Source of the DNA: Macrotis lagotis
Lineage: Eukaryota > Chordata > Mammalia > Peramelemorphia > Peramelidae
Assembly: GCF_037893015.1 (NCBI RefSeq)
Contig: NC_133660.1
Span: 283,395,534 to 283,459,533, forward strand
Direction: 5' to 3'
Length of the DNA: 64,000 bases
Translations under genes and position numbers: made by a program
Notes under the pieces: generated by a model
Told to the model about the DNA's origin: nothing
Seen by the model: the letters and a program-made list of their open reading frames with translations, nothing else
Database searches by the model: none
Shown here: in pieces, positions 60,324-64,000 of the stretch
How the letters are laid out: the number at the start of each line of letters is the position of its first letter
How positions within the stretch are numbered: position 1 is the first letter of the stretch

Positions 60324-60879
60324 CTCTTATCCTCATTTTCAATCATGTTTGACTCTTTGGGATTCCAATTGGGGATACATTGATAAAGATACTGAAGTGG
60401 TTCATCATTTCCTTCTTTAATTCATTTTTTAGATGAAGAAACCATGGAAAGTAGAGTTTAGTGACTTGCCCAGGATCACACAACTTGGAAATTAAAGAGG
60501 GAATTATTGATAGAGTGAGAGGAGGGGAAGTGGAGCCATTTATTGTATATGATTTCCTCCAGGAGTGTGAGAGCAGAGATAGATCAAGTGAGGGTTTTGG
60601 GGGAATTAGAGAGAGACCCAGGCAGGTTTGTTAGGCAGTAGGGAGAAGCCAGTAGATAGGGCCTGTTTGGAAATAAATGAGAGCAGGGATGATAGAGGAT
60701 TAGAACTCAGAAACATGTTTCTTCCTGGTTCCAGATTTTTATCAACCATATGGTCTGGTGATCCATTGCCTATTGTCATTTCTTCTCAATTTATACTTCA
60801 CAATGTATTTTGCATTTGCTCCCCTTTTCTTCCAACACAGCCACCAGTATTTGGTACCACTACTTCTGCAAAAATCTGC

Positions 60880-61165
60880 TGATTGCTCTGCCTGTCTGAG
60901 TCTCCCTACACTAGTCTGTCCTCCACTCAGCTGTCAAAGTGATCTGCCAGGAGTCCAAGTCTGCCCCTATCACTTTCTACTTAATGAACTACAGTGGTTC
61001 TATCTTCTTAACACCCTCAGGGATCAGAATTAATATTTTCTGAGGACATTTGAAGTGCTTCATCACTGTCTCCTCACCACTACTTTTCTAGTCTTCTTGA
61101 ATTCCTTATACTTCACCTTGACTTTCTTATCCAATGACTCTGGCTACCTTGTTATTCCCCTCACA
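60880..61165 (+). mobile_element. L2-type fragment
   Basis: 'ctccactcagctgtcaaagt', 'ctacttaatgaactacagtg' and a 'ggctaccttgttattcccc' stretch match the L2 3' part. Confidence 0.6.
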
Positions 61166-61189
61166 AGTTACTCCATCTTCTGTTTTTTA

Positions 61190-61345
61190 ACATTTATTTA
61201 TTTTTATTTTATTTTTAAATATTTACATTTTAAATATATAAATAAATTTATTTATTATATAAATTAAATACATAAATTGAATAAATCCCCAATAAATTTA
61301 AATAAATTAAAATATCTAAATTTTATTTTATTATTGTTTTTAGCA
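61190..61345. repeat. AT-rich low-complexity tract
   Basis: About 150 bp of nearly pure A/T with TTTA and AAAT units. Confidence 0.9.
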
Positions 61346-61379
61346 ATTTAAAAATTTCCATCCATATGCACATGTATAT

Positions 61380-64000
61380 TTTTAAGTTTCAAAATTTCCT
61401 TCCACCCTCCCTTCCCACCCCCTCCCCTCAGTGGAGAACAGTCAGGTTAGCATTGTACATACATAGTTTGGATAAGCATATTTACATTTTAGTCATTTTT
61501 GGTATGAGGAATTAGGATTAAGGGAAAGAGATACACTAAGAGATCATTTTTATAAAGTGTTCATCAGATTCTGAAAGATTGGTTTGTCTTTTTTTGTTTT
61601 GTTTTTCTTCCTCTGGATGGAGATAATATTGTCCATTACCAATCTAGTATGGTTGTCCCAGCTCTCTGAATTGCTGAGAGGAGCTGCTTCCATAAAGGTT
61701 GTTCATCTCACAATGTTGTTGTTAATGTGTACATTGTTCTCTTGGTTCTGCTCCCTTCACTCAGCATCAGATCCTGTAACTCATTCCATGCTTCTCTAGA
61801 GTCTGACCATTTATGGGTTTTTTAGAACAATAATATTCCATAGAATTCATGTACCATAACTTGTTTAGCCATTCCCCAGTTGATGGTCATTCCCTCAATT
61901 TCCAATTCTTTGCCACTACAAAAAGAGCTGTCATGAATATTTTGGAACTTGTAGGACTTTTTCCATTTTTTATAATTTCTTCTGGATATAGACCTAGAAT
62001 TGGAATTGCTGGGTCAAAGGGTATAGACAGTTTTATTGCTCTTTGGGTATAGTTTCAAATTGCTCTCCAGAATGGTCGGATCCATTCACAACTCCACCAG
62101 CAATGGATAATTGTCCCAATCCTCCCACAATCTCTCCAACATTGGTCATTTTCCCTTTTTCTCATCTTGTCCAGTCCGATAGGTGTGAGGTAATACCTCA
62201 TTGTTATTTTATTTGCATTTTTCTAATCAATAATGATTTGAAACATTTATTCATGTGATTATACATAGCTTTAATTTCTTCACTTCAAAAGTGTCTATTC
62301 ATATCCTTTGACCATTTATCAATTGGGGAATGACTTGTAACCTTAAAAATTTGATGCAATTTTCTGTATATTTTAGAAATGAGACCTTTATCAGAATTTC
62401 TAGTTGTGAAGATTGTTTCCCAGCTTTCTGTGTCTCTTCTATTTTTGGCAGCATTGATTTTACTGCCAAAACTTTTGAATTTAATATAGTCAAAATAATT
62501 TATTTTTGCAGTTTATAATGTGCTCTAATTCTTATTTGTCAGAAATTTATTCCCTTTCCATAGATCTGCTAATTTCTTAGTCTATTAATTTATCTCTGAT
62601 GTCACTCTTTATGTCTTTATCCTGCACCCATTTTGACTTTATTTTGGTATAGGGTATGAGATGTGGGTCTAGGCCAAATTTTTCCCATACTACTTTCCAG
62701 TTTTCCCAACAATTTCTGCCAAATACTGAGTTCTTATCTTAGAAGTTGATGTTTTGGGGTTTGTCAAACAGTAGATTGCTGTAGTCATTTGCCTCGGTTT
62801 CTTGTGAACCTATCCTAATCCTCTGAGCCATTACTCTATTTCTTAACCAGTACCAGGCAGTTTTTTTGGCAAGGCAATGGGATTCAGTGGCTTGCCCAAG
62901 GCCACACAGCTAGGTCATTATTAAGTGTCTGAGGCTGGATTTGAACTCAGGTACTCCTGACTCCAGGGCTGAGGCTCTATCCACTACGCCAACTAGCCTA
63001 GTTATATCTTCTCTTTTAGGGCTGTATACAATTTAATGGTCTTGAGTAACATTTGTTTTGTTTTATTTTGTTTTGCTTTCCCCTTTTCATTTACTTTTTA
63101 ATGCAGCTCTTGAGTTTTGCATTAGTCAATTGCATTCTCTGTTTTGTTCTGGTTCTTGTGTCAGGAAATTCTGTAAGTCCTCTATTTTGTTGAACAACCG
63201 TTTTTTTCCCTGACAGTATATGCTGAATTTTGCAGAGCAGTACATTCTGGGTTGTAATCCCAGGTCTTTTTCTCTCTGAAATATGTTCTTTCATGTCTTC
63301 CAATACTTCAATGTTGAGGCTGATAGGTCCTGTGTGAGTCTGATTTTGTTTCTTTTGTATTTGAATTGATGCTTGCAATATTCTCTACTTTATTTGAGGG
63401 TTCTGGAATCTGGATATAACAACCTTTGGGTTTTTTCCTGGGATCTCTTTCTGGAGGGTTTCTGTGGATTTTTCAATACTTATTTTGTTTTCTTGTTCTA
63501 GTAGACTTGGGAAGTTTTCCCTTATAATTTCCAGGTTCTTATTTTGATCTAGGGTTTCTGGTAGTTTAATGATTCATAGATTGTCTCTTGTGGATCTATT
63601 TTCCAGGTCATTCATTTTCCCTAAAAGATACTTTACATTTTTTCAATTTTTTCAGGTTTTATTTTGTTTGATGGAAACTTGTAGACTTGTATATTCATTA
63701 ATTTCTATTTGTTCAATTCTAATTTTTAGGGTTTTATTGTCTTCAATTAGTTTTTATGTTTCCTTTTCCAGTTGGTTATTTTTGTTTTTAACAGAGTTGA
63801 TTTCTTTGGTCAATTTTTCATATGACTGTATGACTGTATGACTCATTTCTTTTTTCCATTTTTCCTCCTTACTCTCTTCTTTAGCTTTTAAATTCTTTTT
63901 TAAGCTCTTCAATGAGCTTTTGTATTTGAGTTCAGTTTATAGACTGTTTTGTTACTTCTCCTGCGAGTGATTTTTCACTGATTTCTTCTTTAGACATGGC
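61380..64000 (-). mobile_element. L1/HAL1-type LINE, runs off the window
   Basis: 3' UTR (61380-61740), ORF2 C-terminal part (61740-62860) and then, past a SINE, an ORF1-like C-terminal and coiled-coil part (63010-64000), all antisense on the plus strand. The two reading-frame parts lie far closer together than in a full L1. Confidence 0.65.
62860..63003 (-). mobile_element. Marsupial SINE, reverse, in L1/HAL1
   Basis: 'ggcaaggcaatgggattcag' to 'ctatccactacgccaactag'. Confidence 0.85.

Overview
The window is vertebrate nuclear DNA, almost certainly from a marsupial and probably an Australian one (inference). The evidence is the very common tRNA-derived SINE with a 'ggctaggtggcgcagtgg' head and a 'cttgcaaaaacc' A-rich tail, together with RTE and BovB LINEs, RTE-tailed SINEs, L2, and L1/HAL1-like copies. 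Left part (1-10.5 kb): GC-rich, gene-poor DNA with old SINE, MIR and L2 fragments and no recognisable coding exon. Middle (10.7-31.0 kb): one complete host gene on the minus strand, POLA2, the B subunit of DNA polymerase alpha-primase. I could place 18 coding exons whose lengths and phases join into a 607-codon reading frame with consensus splice sites. It starts in a CpG island (about 30.6-31.5 kb) that carries E2F-, NRF1- and GC-box-like motifs, as expected for an S-phase replication gene. Right part (31.6-64 kb): AT-rich and packed with repeats. It begins with a broken gammaretrovirus-like fossil (31.7-36.6 kb), part of whose env is found again, inverted and nearly identical, 5 kb away. Then follow L2, L1/HAL1, BovB and RTE LINE copies with many SINEs nested in them, several with perfect target-site duplications. 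Host-derived sequence in the repeat-rich part consists of three items. First, an intronless RPL39 copy has an intact 51-codon frame (42.2-42.35 kb, minus). Second, a processed ATE1 copy (50.9-52.8 kb, minus) with a 12-bp target-site duplication lies inside an RTE LINE. Third, on the plus strand there are exons of an SLC22A organic-anion-transporter gene: exon 3 (155 nt), exon 4 (169 nt) and exon 5 (124 nt), each with the length expected from the family. An extra, displaced copy of the 5' end of exon 5 lies upstream of exon 4. The SLC22A gene is incomplete in the window and looks degenerate. No classical novel system (operon, CRISPR or similar) is present. The most interesting material is the SLC22A exon duplication, the two retrocopies, and the inverted ERV segment.
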